Virus record (IMG/VR): IMGVR_UViG_3300030382_000241
Span: 1 to 28,421 of that record
Reading direction: 5' to 3' (one strand)
Length of the DNA: 28,421 bases
From: a virus
Below, piece after piece: positions 1 through 6,399 of this stretch. The notes below the pieces were generated by a model. It searched no databases, was not told the DNA's origin, and saw only the letters and a list, made by a program, of their open reading frames with translations. Both the position numbers and the translations under genes were made by a program. How positions within the stretch are numbered: the first letter of the stretch is position 1; the number at the start of each line of letters is the position of its first letter.

Positions 1-10
1 TGGTATTCTT

Positions 11-604
11 TCAAAATAATTCTTTTTGTATTATGTTTTGATATTGAGCAGTATCTAAAAAGTGTTTGCCTATTTTTGGTTCTACGCAATTTCTTAATAA
101 TACTCCTGCTTTATATCTTGGAATAGGTACACCTAAATATTCAGACAATTCTTTATTAGTGCTTCTTGTTATATCTATATTTTTAACCTCTACAGGTGTT
201 ACATTAAAATTACTCCAAAACGGGTGTCTGCCTATTATAAAAGATGGCTCTACTAAATAATCATAATAAGGCATTACATTTTCAATAACCCATTTACCTT
301 TAAACCAAGATTTAAGCAATATAATTTGTTGGTATAAAGTTACATCAATATATTGCTTCGTATTTTGACTATAGGATAATTTACTATGAGTAGGACAGGG
401 TGGGCTGCTCCATATAAAATCATACTCCTTATAGTGATTTAATAAATAATAGTGAGCATCTGTAACAACTACATTATCATTAGCAAACTTACTCTTGTAA
501 ATTCCTGCATATTCAGAATTAATTTCTACTGCTGTTATTTGGTGTTCTTCACCCCATAAAGTCCTATTTCCACCTATTCCTGCATATAAGTTTAATATTT
601 TCAT
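11..604 (-). CDS. Short C5-type DNA cytosine methyltransferase
   Basis: A 197-residue protein that probably transfers a methyl group from S-adenosylmethionine to cytosine C5 in DNA. Motif I is visible at residues 4-13 (LNLYAGIGGN). The catalytic Pro-Cys motif IV reads SSPPCPTHS at 66-74 with the nucleophile Cys70, and motif VI ENV is at 108-110. It is much shorter than bacterial enzymes (usually over 300 residues): no clear target-recognition domain or motifs IX-X follow, so it is a minimal phage version. The ATG overlaps the stop of the DUF3310 gene (ATGA), placing it last in the early module of this window. A likely role is methylating phage DNA against host restriction; no restriction partner is present. 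Class is well supported; activity and target are inferred. Confidence 0.85.
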   Translation of the reverse strand: MKILNLYAGIGGNRTLWGEEHQITAVEINSEYAGIYKSKFANDNVVVTDAHYYLLNHYKEYDFIWSSPPCPTHSKLSYSQNTKQYIDVTLYQQIILLKSWFKGKWVIENVMPYYDYLVEPSFIIGRHPFWSNFNVTPVEVKNIDITRSTNKELSEYLGVPIPRYKAGVLLRNCVEPKIGKHFLDTAQYQNIIQKELF

Positions 605-864
605 GTTGCAAGTCCCCCTGTTTTAATATCACCACCTTTAAAGAGCTTATCTAGTTCAAAATGCAAATGGTTTATTGCTTTCTGTATATCTTGTTCAGCA
701 GGATTGCCGTCTTTCTTTCCTGCTCTCATTAAATAAGAACAAGCCGTCCCTACATTATAGCTGAGATCAAAGTCCTCCACTACCTTTCTAGCTGAATAGC
801 CATATTTTATTCCCGTATAATATGTCGGTTCAGGATTTTTTTTGTAATCTTCTTTCTTTGTCAT
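601..864 (-). CDS. DUF3310 family protein (copy A)
   Basis: An 87-residue protein of the DUF3310 type, a small helical family common in phages and sometimes labelled nucleotide kinase without proof. The diagnostic part is residues 38-75: GTACSYLMRAGKK, then NPAEQDIQKAINHL, matching the family pattern of a Tyr-Leu-x-Arg-x-Gly-Lys-Lys stretch followed by a D-x-x-K-A helix. A second copy (28124-28387) lies at the other edge of the window and differs at only five residues (V/L, M/L, D/E, G/I, T/Q). The start overlaps the end of the 71-aa gene by 35 bases, and its stop overlaps the methyltransferase start. Function unknown; family call firm. Confidence 0.85.
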   Translation of the reverse strand: MTKKEDYKKNPEPTYYTGIKYGYSARKVVEDFDLSYNVGTACSYLMRAGKKDGNPAEQDIQKAINHLHFELDKLFKGGDIKTGGLAT

Positions 865-898
865 TTTCTAAAATTTTAATTAGTCCATCTTTTGTATT
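601..898. repeat. Divergent repeat, left copy
   Basis: The block holding DUF3310 copy A and the 3' end of the 71-aa gene is about 89% identical (hand alignment) to the right-edge block at 28124-28421, in the same direction. Similarity begins at the DUF3310 stop and continues past the gene into the 71-aa frame. Confidence 0.8.
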
Positions 899-1045
899 TA
901 ATGTTCTTGGTTTTTTATTAGCCCTATATTCTTCTGGGCTATAAATAAGTTTCACCTCTCTCACTAGATCGTTGTCATCATACTTGACAATCCATCTGCT
1001 TGAATAGTGGTGATCGCTTCTTTTTAAGTGTGTTAAATAGCTCAT
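830..1045 (-). CDS. 71-aa hypothetical protein paired with DUF3310
   Basis: A basic 71-residue protein that I do not recognise. It begins MSYLTHLKRSDHHYSSRWIV and has a charged, lysine-rich C-terminal half. Its last 35 bases overlap the DUF3310 gene in another frame, a large overlap for this genome. The overlap looks real, because the same arrangement recurs at the right edge of the window. There the last 22 residues of a second copy (28353-28421) are identical in protein sequence although the DNA differs. That conservation supports it being a true gene and suggests the two proteins travel as a pair. A function cannot be assigned. Confidence 0.7.
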   Translation of the reverse strand: MSYLTHLKRSDHHYSSRWIVKYDDNDLVREVKLIYSPEEYRANKKPRTLNTKDGLIKILENDKERRLQKKS

Positions 1046-1049
1046 GTTT

Positions 1050-1547
1050 TTATTTAAAAATTATTTTCCTTTTCAATATGTCTTTGCAAAACCAAGCCAC
1101 TCCAAAATGAGGACTTCCTTTGCCTGTAAAATCTATTCTTTTTTTTAACACTAACAACTCAACACCATTTTGACTGAACATTTCCCCCCTTTTTATTCCC
1201 TGCAAAGAACTTACGGGCAACAATAAAGCAAAAGGTTTTTTTAATTGATAGCATCTTTCTATAAATTTATCCTTTTTAGAATAAGGGGGATTGGTTATTA
1301 TAACATCTACTCCATCAGGAATATCATCTGTAAGAAAATTTCTATCTTCACTTGACAAGCATTTATATCCGTTTTCATTAAAACAATCCAAAAGACTTGA
1401 ACTAATACCACTTGTGCAGTCATAGTAAACATTATCTTTGCTTAATTCACTAAGCAACGGAAGTACGGCATTCTCAGGAGTATAGCATTCATCTGACAAA
1501 GAATGGTTAGATGTTTTCTGCAACATTTTTATATTTGCTGAGGCCAT
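1050..1547 (-). CDS. NPPY-motif N6-adenine-type methyltransferase
   Basis: A 165-residue protein with the NPPY catalytic motif of amino-methyltransferases at residues 86-89, preceded by the strand DVIIT. A preceding YTPENAVLPLL segment (22-32) and the region YYDCTSGISSS (41-51) sit where the S-adenosylmethionine-binding motif I belongs, but the usual F-x-G-x-G is not obvious. Small phage proteins of this kind often carry SPxF-like and AWFC elements near the C-terminus, seen here as SPHFGVAWFC (145-154). The probable role is adenine methylation of DNA; an RNA substrate is possible. It lies between the DUF6171 and 71-aa genes with gaps of only a few bases, so it is co-transcribed. The fold is likely; substrate is inferred. 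Confidence 0.7.
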   Translation of the reverse strand: MASANIKMLQKTSNHSLSDECYTPENAVLPLLSELSKDNVYYDCTSGISSSLLDCFNENGYKCLSSEDRNFLTDDIPDGVDVIITNPPYSKKDKFIERCYQLKKPFALLLPVSSLQGIKRGEMFSQNGVELLVLKKRIDFTGKGSPHFGVAWFCKDILKRKIIFK

Positions 1548-1549
1548 AG

Positions 1550-1951
1550 TTAATTATTGTATTTTTTATAAAGGTTTTTAATTCCATCAAAACAAGTTGA
1601 TATACAAGAACCGCAATTAGTGGTTGTGCTGTAATTAGTCATGTGTATGACGTTGTAAATCTCAATCATTTTTTTCTTAGCTGCATGGTCTTTTGCTTTG
1701 CCTGTTTTTAAGTCCTCCCATACTTCTAAGACCTCATCTATTATTTCTTGTGGCAAATCATCAGGGGTTTCTATCTTAGTTGTTTTCTGCCATTTCTTTT
1801 TCGGACACTCTTGAGGGGCTAACCTGCATTTCAGCTTCATAAAACATTTACAAATAGAGCAATTTCCAAGTAAACTTACATAAAATTCGCAACCCTTACA
1901 AATAGCAATCCTATCTTTATAAACTTCATTAGGAACAAAAAACTTATTCAT
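1550..1951 (-). CDS. Cys-rich zinc-binding protein (DUF6171-like)
   Basis: A 133-residue protein with two parts. The N-terminal half carries seven cysteines at residues 18, 21, 31, 34, 36, 42 and 49, ending in a CPKKKW motif, which matches the small phage zinc-finger family I know as DUF6171. The C-terminal half contains TNYSTTTNCGSCISTCFDGI (about 106-125), a second Cys cluster often found as its own small phage protein, so this may be a fusion. It overlaps the upstream sigma-like gene by 8 bases. Metal binding is likely from the spacing of the cysteines; the biological role is unknown. Confidence 0.65.
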   Translation of the reverse strand: MNKFFVPNEVYKDRIAICKGCEFYVSLLGNCSICKCFMKLKCRLAPQECPKKKWQKTTKIETPDDLPQEIIDEVLEVWEDLKTGKAKDHAAKKKMIEIYNVIHMTNYSTTTNCGSCISTCFDGIKNLYKKYNN

Positions 1952-2522
1952 TCAATTTCTTTTTAAGCAAATTTCTTACTTTGTCTATTGTAGTGAATAT
2001 ACTGTTGCGACTTATTCTAGTCTTTGACGCTAGTGAATCCAATGTATTGCCTTCGTAGTAATAGAGTTTAAACAACTCCCTGTCATACCAATAATCTATT
2101 TTATCTAATTCTTTGTCAATTAATTCTAATTTTTCTAATCTTGAATTGTCTACTTCTTGGTTTGGAATGTTTGATATATTTTTATTATTAGTAGTATTAT
2201 ATACATCAGCATTATTGTTATGAGTTGTGTTGCAATTATGACTAAAATTATCAATATGTGTGTAATACTTTTCATACTTATAGTAGAAATTGCTTCTTTT
2301 ACTTGTTAATGCTCTCCTTAATGCTACTGCTCCATATCGTGTAATACCAAGTATTCCATCCTTTTCATAAATGCTCCTAAGCGTGTCGGGGTTCATTTGC
2401 AGGAAATAGAGCATCAGTTCCTGCACCGCTTCATTAACTTTGTTTTCGTCTGTTGTAATGCCATAAGCCATTGTTCTGAATTTCTCTGTAAGCTTTGATA
2501 TTTCAACATATATATCAGTCAT
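1944..2522 (-). CDS. Sigma-70-like / ECF-like factor
   Basis: A 192-residue protein with the layout of a small sigma factor. An N-terminal helical region (about 8-60) includes the stretch EAVQELMLYFLQMNPD, reminiscent of region 2. A long Asn-rich linker follows (about 95-118). A C-terminal helix-turn-helix (about 155-190) reads GNTLDSLASKTRISRNSIF, resembling region 4.2. The similarity is moderate and region 2.4 residues are not clear, so it could instead be a phage transcription activator with only a region 4-like fold. It overlaps both neighbours by 8 bases and belongs to the early block. A plausible role is directing host RNA polymerase to late phage promoters; this is inference. Confidence 0.55.
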   Translation of the reverse strand: MTDIYVEISKLTEKFRTMAYGITTDENKVNEAVQELMLYFLQMNPDTLRSIYEKDGILGITRYGAVALRRALTSKRSNFYYKYEKYYTHIDNFSHNCNTTHNNNADVYNTTNNKNISNIPNQEVDNSRLEKLELIDKELDKIDYWYDRELFKLYYYEGNTLDSLASKTRISRNSIFTTIDKVRNLLKKKLNE

Positions 2523-2871
2523 TAGTGGGTTCTAATAAATCTAATCTTTCAACCGTTTCTTTTAGCATCTCATCAAGCACCACCTTATATGCTCTTACAA
2601 CTGCTGCATTAGTCTTAGTTTCTATCCCTGCAAAAAAGCCGCTTGTTGCAACTGACAAATTGATAGGTATTATCATGATCCAATCATAGAAATTGTTCTC
2701 TCTAAGCCCCTGCCCGTAGCCATTTGAATATTCCACGATTATATCCAAAACCTCTAAATAATTGTTGTATCTTGCTTGGGTGGTTGACTCTTGCACAAAC
2801 TGTTTACACATAATAATATAAACCTCAATTATAGATTTGTGTTGCTCACTTGAATAGATCGCTTTGTGCAT
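2515..2871 (-). CDS. 118-aa hypothetical protein
   Basis: I do not recognise this 118-residue protein. It is largely helical in appearance, with a mildly hydrophobic stretch (DWIMIIPINLSVATSGFFAG, about residues 63-82) that is borderline for a membrane segment, and an acidic C-terminus. It sits between ninG and the sigma-like gene, overlapping the latter by 8 bases. A TAnnTTTG-like octamer lies just 5' of its ATG at 2876-2883, but no matching -33 element was seen. No function proposed. Confidence 0.6.
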   Translation of the reverse strand: MHKAIYSSEQHKSIIEVYIIMCKQFVQESTTQARYNNYLEVLDIIVEYSNGYGQGLRENNFYDWIMIIPINLSVATSGFFAGIETKTNAAVVRAYKVVLDEMLKETVERLDLLEPTND

Positions 2872-2892
2872 ACGTCAAAATTATAAAAAAAG

Positions 2893-3297
2893 TTACATTA
2901 TTCCCTTTTCTTTTTTTAAGTTTTCAACAGCCGATTTGTAATAACTTATTTTTTCTTCGTAATCTGTTCTAGTAAACTTTTGTGTTTGTTTGGATTTGAT
3001 TTGTAATTTTTCAGCAGTCCCCTCTCCGAATTGAGCATCTAAATTTATTCCGAATTGATACTGTCGTCCCTGAGCAAAAAGATTATCTGCAACTGATTGT
3101 GCTTGTACGTTGATCTCACACCACCGAGTTGACAGGCATTTTCTTGACATGAAGTGACCTGCATGAATGTTCTTATAGTGATAATATTTTCCCGAAGTGA
3201 AACACTTTACGAACCCTAAATCATCACAATCTCTAAGTCTTATGAATAAAGAAAACCATTTGTCTAGCTCTTTTTTTAATTTACTTATTGACTTCAT
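2893..3297 (-). CDS. ninG: NinG/Rap-like recombination protein
   Basis: A 134-residue protein resembling lambda NinG (Rap), a structure-specific endonuclease that acts on recombination intermediates. The family features seen are the start LKKELDKWFSLFIRLRD (7-23), Cys32, the AGHFMSRK motif (46-53), an Arg-Trp-Cys-Glu-Ile-Asn element where the family has R-x-D-x-x-N (58-63), and QYQFGINLDAQFG (79-91). In typical members a C-x-x-C knuckle and a C-x-x-C-N motif bind zinc; here they read KCFTSGK and VQAQSVADN, so several expected cysteines are missing. It overlaps the 103-aa gene by 17 bases. Family membership is likely; activity is uncertain because of the degraded metal site. Confidence 0.75.
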   Translation of the reverse strand: MKSISKLKKELDKWFSLFIRLRDCDDLGFVKCFTSGKYYHYKNIHAGHFMSRKCLSTRWCEINVQAQSVADNLFAQGRQYQFGINLDAQFGEGTAEKLQIKSKQTQKFTRTDYEEKISYYKSAVENLKKEKGIM

Positions 3298-3592
3298 AAC
3301 CTAAGTCTTTTTTCCATTTGTCTTGAACTGCCCCTTTCCTTAATTCATACGCCTTACCCCTTAACTCAGGACATTCTTCTTGCAGCTTTCTTCTCATTCT
3401 TTCTATTGTCTTTATATTGGTAAGTTTGTTATTAGCAAACATCTGCATAAATTCCAAGCCATTTAATTTATTAGGATCAATTTCTTTTACCTTTAATTCT
3501 TTCCACCAATAAGCTGCAATCAATAGATTGTCATTATCTCTTAAATAAGGTTTAATGGTTAGTAATTCTCTTACTACTTCTTTTGTTTTCAT
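3281..3592 (-). CDS. 103-aa hypothetical protein upstream of ninG
   Basis: I do not recognise this gene. The open frame extends upstream to an ATG at 3643, but I place the start at the ATG ending at 3592 (MKTKEVVREL). That ATG overlaps the stop of a tiny membrane-peptide gene as ATGA, the normal junction in this genome. The protein contains a Trp-rich patch AAYWWKELKVKEIDP, a predicted helix with the sequence LEFMQMFANNKLTN, and a basic segment around ERMRRKLQEECPELRG. Its position directly before ninG suggests a DNA-metabolism role, but that is only context. Confidence 0.6.
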   Translation of the reverse strand: MKTKEVVRELLTIKPYLRDNDNLLIAAYWWKELKVKEIDPNKLNGLEFMQMFANNKLTNIKTIERMRRKLQEECPELRGKAYELRKGAVQDKWKKDLGYEVNK

Positions 3593-3651
3593 TCTTTTAG
3601 TTTGTAATTTATATACAGAAATATTGCTGCTATTATTACCCATCCTATCAT
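3589..3651 (-). CDS. 20-aa predicted membrane peptide
   Basis: A very short frame encoding MIGWVIIAAIFLYINYKLKE: one hydrophobic span followed by a lysine-bearing tail, the classic form of a small single-pass membrane peptide. Its ATG overlaps the upstream stop (ATGA) and its own stop overlaps the next ATG (ATGA), so it fits exactly between the 122-aa and 103-aa genes in a different frame. This double junction is the main reason to accept it. Function unknown. A longer version of the downstream gene would overlap it completely, so the two readings are mutually exclusive. Confidence 0.5.
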   Translation of the reverse strand: MIGWVIIAAIFLYINYKLKE

Positions 3652-4016
3652 TTGAGTAATTTTATTGGTTCTTGATAATATAATGTTTCTTCTTTTGGCT
3701 TTCCTAATGTGTGAACTTCATACCAAGCGTTGTCTATCACTTTCTTATGGGCATATACCCAACGATAAAAAGTTCTAATATTTAAAAAGGGCTCGTCCTT
3801 TCCAAATCTTACTCCAAGTCTGAAAGCATCTTGAACTTGATTAAAAGTCATTTTCCCAAAACGTTTTTCTTGTATTAAGTCTGTTGCAAATATTTTACTA
3901 AGACTAGCCATTGTTTTGCCATCTGTTTTATGACCGATCTCTATTGAAGTCTTGGCAATTAATTCATATACCTTTTCTTTTAAATCTTTTATATCTTCTT
4001 GTTTTAATGCTTTCAT
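3648..4016 (-). CDS. 122-aa hypothetical protein of the replication block
   Basis: An unrecognised 122-residue protein. The frame is open to 4124, but the ATG ending at 4016 (MKALKQEDIK) is preferred: it overlaps the upstream stop as ATGA, while the longer form would cover over 100 bases of the replication protein gene. The protein is basic and helical, with a conserved-looking stretch KMTFNQVQDAFRLGVRFGK followed by FLNIRTFYRWVYAHKK (about residues 54-92). Its position immediately after the winged-helix replication protein suggests a replication or helicase-loading accessory role, which is inference from neighbours alone. Confidence 0.65.
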   Translation of the reverse strand: MKALKQEDIKDLKEKVYELIAKTSIEIGHKTDGKTMASLSKIFATDLIQEKRFGKMTFNQVQDAFRLGVRFGKDEPFLNIRTFYRWVYAHKKVIDNAWYEVHTLGKPKEETLYYQEPIKLLK

Positions 4017-4618
4017 AAATATTCTTTTCCTTTTAAGTATTCGTTTAATTGTGAATCTATTTTGCTCATTGTTTGTGGTTTCTTTTCTTCTCTTTTTTCC
4101 CAAGTGACAATAGCTTGTTTCCAATTTTTCATTTTATTGCTTCCCACCATCCATCCCTTGCTTTCATAAAACGCAATAAATGCTTCGGCATCTATATTAT
4201 TTTTTCGTAAGATACAATAATTTTTAACATCATCAATAGTTGGTTTTTTAAAGAACGCCTTTTTATTACTATCTGTAAGATTAGTATTAGTTATATTTAT
4301 ATTATTATTATCTGTAAACATTTCTTTACAAGGGTTGTTAACCAAAGTTATCACCCTTGATAATATTTCTTTACTACCTTGTTTATATATATTAACACGC
4401 TTTATGTATTTATTATCTTCTAAAATTTTTAGCCATTTTTGAATAGATACCCTACTAACTTCATACAGGTTGCAAAAATATTGAGTAGAAGCAGTACATT
4501 TTCCATTCATATTACATAGTGCCGTAATTTCTGCATAAAGAAGTTTAGCGTTTGGTGTTAGCTTTTTGCTGTATCTTACTTCAGCAGGAATAACGGCATA
4601 GTAATTGGGTTTCTCCAT
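4013..4618 (-). CDS. Winged-helix phage replication protein
   Basis: A 201-residue protein with an N-terminal winged-helix domain (about 1-95). The start YYAVIPAEVRYSKKLTPNAK, the helix LLYAEITALCN, and STQYFCNLYEVSRVSIQKWL followed by LEDNKYIKRV are the usual layout of phage replisome organisers. A polar Asn-rich linker (about 100-120) leads to a C-terminal part with AFIAFYESKGW and NWKQAIVTWEKR (about 148-174), a motif common at the end of DnaD-like and initiator proteins that recruit helicase. It starts at a TAATG overlap with the DnaA-like gene. The likely role is origin binding and helicase recruitment; the domain reading is good, the exact role inferred. Confidence 0.75.
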   Translation of the reverse strand: MEKPNYYAVIPAEVRYSKKLTPNAKLLYAEITALCNMNGKCTASTQYFCNLYEVSRVSIQKWLKILEDNKYIKRVNIYKQGSKEILSRVITLVNNPCKEMFTDNNNINITNTNLTDSNKKAFFKKPTIDDVKNYCILRKNNIDAEAFIAFYESKGWMVGSNKMKNWKQAIVTWEKREEKKPQTMSKIDSQLNEYLKGKEYL

Positions 4619-5127
4619 TAAATAATTTTAATTGTGTAGTGATAATTTTTCATGGCAAATTTAACATTTTCTAATTGATTAGAAAAATCAAAGTAAGAAG
4701 TTGATATTATACACATAGAATCACCGCTTTTTATTTCTAAGAATACTTGTGACTTTGCATTTTCTCTAACTCCACTTTGTATCAAGTGTCTTTTTAAAAA
4801 GTCATCATCTAAAAATGTGAGTTTTGAACTGTCAATATCCTTATATCCACGATAGACCTTGTTGAAGGTATTTCTATAAACCAGACAGGTTGCATAGTTA
4901 GTTTTATGTCCATGCTCATAGTGATATATAAGACTTCTGTCTCTATTAAGTCCTTTAGCAATTACTGTTCTATGTATACCCTCCTCGCTTCTTGCAATAC
5001 AAGCTGCAACTGCTCTAGCTACTTGCAAAGGTCTTTTTCTGCTTTTTAAAGCTAAAGCATTATCATCAAATCCCATTAACTTTGTAGTAAGATCACATAT
5101 ATTTTTAAAGTTATCTTCTTCTGTCAT
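4618..5127 (-). CDS. Stand-alone DnaA domain IV-like protein
   Basis: A 169-residue protein whose centre resembles the DNA-binding domain IV of the chromosome replication initiator DnaA. A helix reads SRKRPLQVARAVAACIAR (29-46), matching the SRKR-x-x-x-x-AR-x-x-A start of that domain. After it come EGIHRTVIAKGLNRDRSLIYHYEHGH (49-74), close to the helix-turn-helix and the R-D-H-(S/T)-T-V-x-H signature. There is no Walker A or AAA+ region, so it cannot act as a full DnaA. The C-terminal 90 residues are unrecognised. It lies between the DUF3127 and winged-helix genes, so an origin-binding or DnaA-box-binding role is plausible. Confidence 0.65.
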   Translation of the reverse strand: MTEEDNFKNICDLTTKLMGFDDNALALKSRKRPLQVARAVAACIARSEEGIHRTVIAKGLNRDRSLIYHYEHGHKTNYATCLVYRNTFNKVYRGYKDIDSSKLTFLDDDFLKRHLIQSGVRENAKSQVFLEIKSGDSMCIISTSYFDFSNQLENVKFAMKNYHYTIKII

Positions 5128-5128
5128 C

Positions 5129-5446
5129 TTAAAATGGTGTATTATCCGAAGTCATAAATTCATCACTTTCAGCATCACTTTGATTTGTAAAATGATAGCC
5201 GTCTATATTGTGATAATATTTCCCTTTGTATTCTCTTGAATAAACATTACACAAAATCGCTACTGTCATTCCCTCTTGTAACTTATTGAGTTTATCCACT
5301 TTATCACCAAAAGCATTGACACAAACTATATTATTAAAGTCCTCACCCGTATCTATTACAACTGATTGCTTTTGCCACTCCTTTCCTGCTTTGCTTGTGC
5401 CTGTTTCTAAGTCAAGCATTTTTACTAATTTACCACGTACTTCCAT
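5129..5446 (-). CDS. DUF3127 SSB-like OB-fold protein
   Basis: A 105-residue protein of the DUF3127 type, a Bacteroidota family with an OB fold related to single-stranded DNA-binding protein. The pattern is VRGKLVKMLDLETGTSKAGK followed by WQKQSVVIDT and an alternating strand region to GYHF. The C-terminus is acidic and ends DNTPF, like the D-D-x-P-F tip by which SSB recruits partners. The gene is preceded by an A-rich leader with no Shine-Dalgarno sequence. It lies between the 54-aa gene and the DnaA-like gene. The likely role is coating single-stranded DNA in replication or recombination; strongly suggested but not proven. Confidence 0.8.
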   Translation of the reverse strand: MEVRGKLVKMLDLETGTSKAGKEWQKQSVVIDTGEDFNNIVCVNAFGDKVDKLNKLQEGMTVAILCNVYSREYKGKYYHNIDGYHFTNQSDAESDEFMTSDNTPF

Positions 5447-5464
5447 AATTTATTTATTTAGTTA

Positions 5465-5629
5465 TTAAAATTTTTCATTGTAATTAAGTTCCTCTTTTTT
5501 TATTTCTTGTATTGTTACTAAGCCCTTAAACGCTAATTGATATTCTCTACGTAAACATCTGGCCTTACTCATAGTTCTAGTTCTGTCTATTTCTTCTCCT
5601 TTAAATATTAAAACATATTTGTCTAACAT
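5465..5629 (-). CDS. 54-aa hypothetical protein
   Basis: A small basic protein beginning MLDKYVLIFKGEEIDRTRTM and ending NYNEKF. It fills the space between the DUF3127 and 131-aa genes almost exactly. Its ATG is preceded by the same AAATAAATAAATT leader that precedes the DUF3127 start, which supports real translation initiation. An SKARCLRREYQLAFKGL segment (about 21-37) is likely helical. No function can be proposed. Confidence 0.6.
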   Translation of the reverse strand: MLDKYVLIFKGEEIDRTRTMSKARCLRREYQLAFKGLVTIQEIKKEELNYNEKF

Positions 5630-5636
5630 AATTTAT

Positions 5637-6032
5637 TTATTTTTGATTATTACTGTTTTTAAAGTCCTCGCTTTCATCTTCGCCAAATACTCCCAATTCA
5701 TAGAAGCCCGTTAGCTTCAGAACCGCCCTGCTCATTGCTCGTTTCTCCGCCATCTCCATTACGTACCAACTATTGCAGTTTCCGTCTTTAAACCCTCCTT
5801 TTAAAGCTGAGCCAAACGTTTGTATTGACGCTTCACCTTTTAAGGCATTTGCTTTTACTACACAAAAATCTCTTTCGCAATTTATTACTTCATAGTCAAT
5901 AGTTATGTTCTCTATTGCTTGGATTTTATCTATGCCGCTTCTTGTGATGATGACATAGTGTTGATGCTTGAAAATGTCATCTTTGTCTAGTCCGTAGTGA
6001 TGATACTTTTCTTTAATTTTTTCCGTTCTCAT
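5637..6032 (-). CDS. Possible recombination / annealing-type protein
   Basis: A 131-residue protein I recognise only as a type often found beside SSB-like genes in Bacteroidota phages. Visible features are an N-terminal strand region YVIITRSGIDKIQAIENITI, a central CVVKANALKGEASIQTFGSA, and the helix MAEKRAMSRAVLKLTGFYEL (93-112) followed by an acidic tail. The pattern of substrate-like strands followed by a M-A-E-K-R-A helix recalls single-strand annealing or Rad52/Erf-like proteins, where a similar E-x-x-A-x-x-R-A helix occurs, but the similarity is too weak to name. It is the first larger gene of the SSB/replication series. Confidence 0.55.
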   Translation of the reverse strand: MRTEKIKEKYHHYGLDKDDIFKHQHYVIITRSGIDKIQAIENITIDYEVINCERDFCVVKANALKGEASIQTFGSALKGGFKDGNCNSWYVMEMAEKRAMSRAVLKLTGFYELGVFGEDESEDFKNSNNQK

Positions 6033-6072
6033 ATTTCTTTTTTTTGTTTATAATTGTGTTAAAAATACTAAA

Positions 6073-6399
6073 TTATTTTGAATTAATATGTTTAACTAAT
6101 TGTTTTTTAATATATTCTAAATGTTCTGTATCAATCCATTCTAAAAAGTTATAAGAGTCAAAACAGATCTGAAAGTCTTTGCCGTATTCGTCTGTTCCTC
6201 TTAAATAAACTTCGTTTTCACACGCTTGGAATGTATTAATATCATTCATTCTTCTGTGTATTAATTCGTCTTGTTCTTCTTCAAATGTTTCTGAATGTTC
6301 TTTGCAATCAGAGCATAAATCTGTTTCTGCTATAAACTTTGCATCACAGCAATTTGTTCTTGGTTCTTCTTTTGGTTCTTCTAAAGGTATTGGTGTCAT
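6073..6399 (-). CDS. Small zinc-ribbon-like phage protein
   Basis: A 108-residue acidic protein. The N-terminus is Pro/Glu rich. Then CCDAKFIAETDLCSDCKEHSE (residues 18-38) carries two Cys pairs, CC and C-x-x-C, a zinc-ribbon pattern seen in many small phage proteins. The remainder is unrecognised but ends in a likely helix (about 90-108). It begins in an ATG adjacent to the stop of the preceding gene. A metal-binding structural role is likely; function unknown. Confidence 0.6.
   Translation of the reverse strand: MTPIPLEEPKEEPRTNCCDAKFIAETDLCSDCKEHSETFEEEQDELIHRRMNDINTFQACENEVYLRGTDEYGKDFQICFDSYNFLEWIDTEHLEYIKKQLVKHINSK

Noticed and set aside
1-10. Start of another gene beyond the left edge (TTGAAAGAATACC on the minus strand)
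   Set aside because: Too few bases remain to judge any frame.
2876-2883. TAATTTTG, a -7-like octamer before the 118-aa gene
   Set aside because: No TTG at 17-23 bases upstream and its distance to the ATG leaves almost no leader; matches by chance are common in AT-rich DNA.
3593-3643. Longer N-terminus of the 103-aa protein before ninG
   Set aside because: Replaced by the 20-aa membrane peptide and the ATGA start at 3592, which fit both junctions.
4017-4124. Longer N-terminus of the 122-aa protein
   Set aside because: Would overlap the replication gene by over 100 bases; the ATGA junction at 4016 is the normal pattern here.
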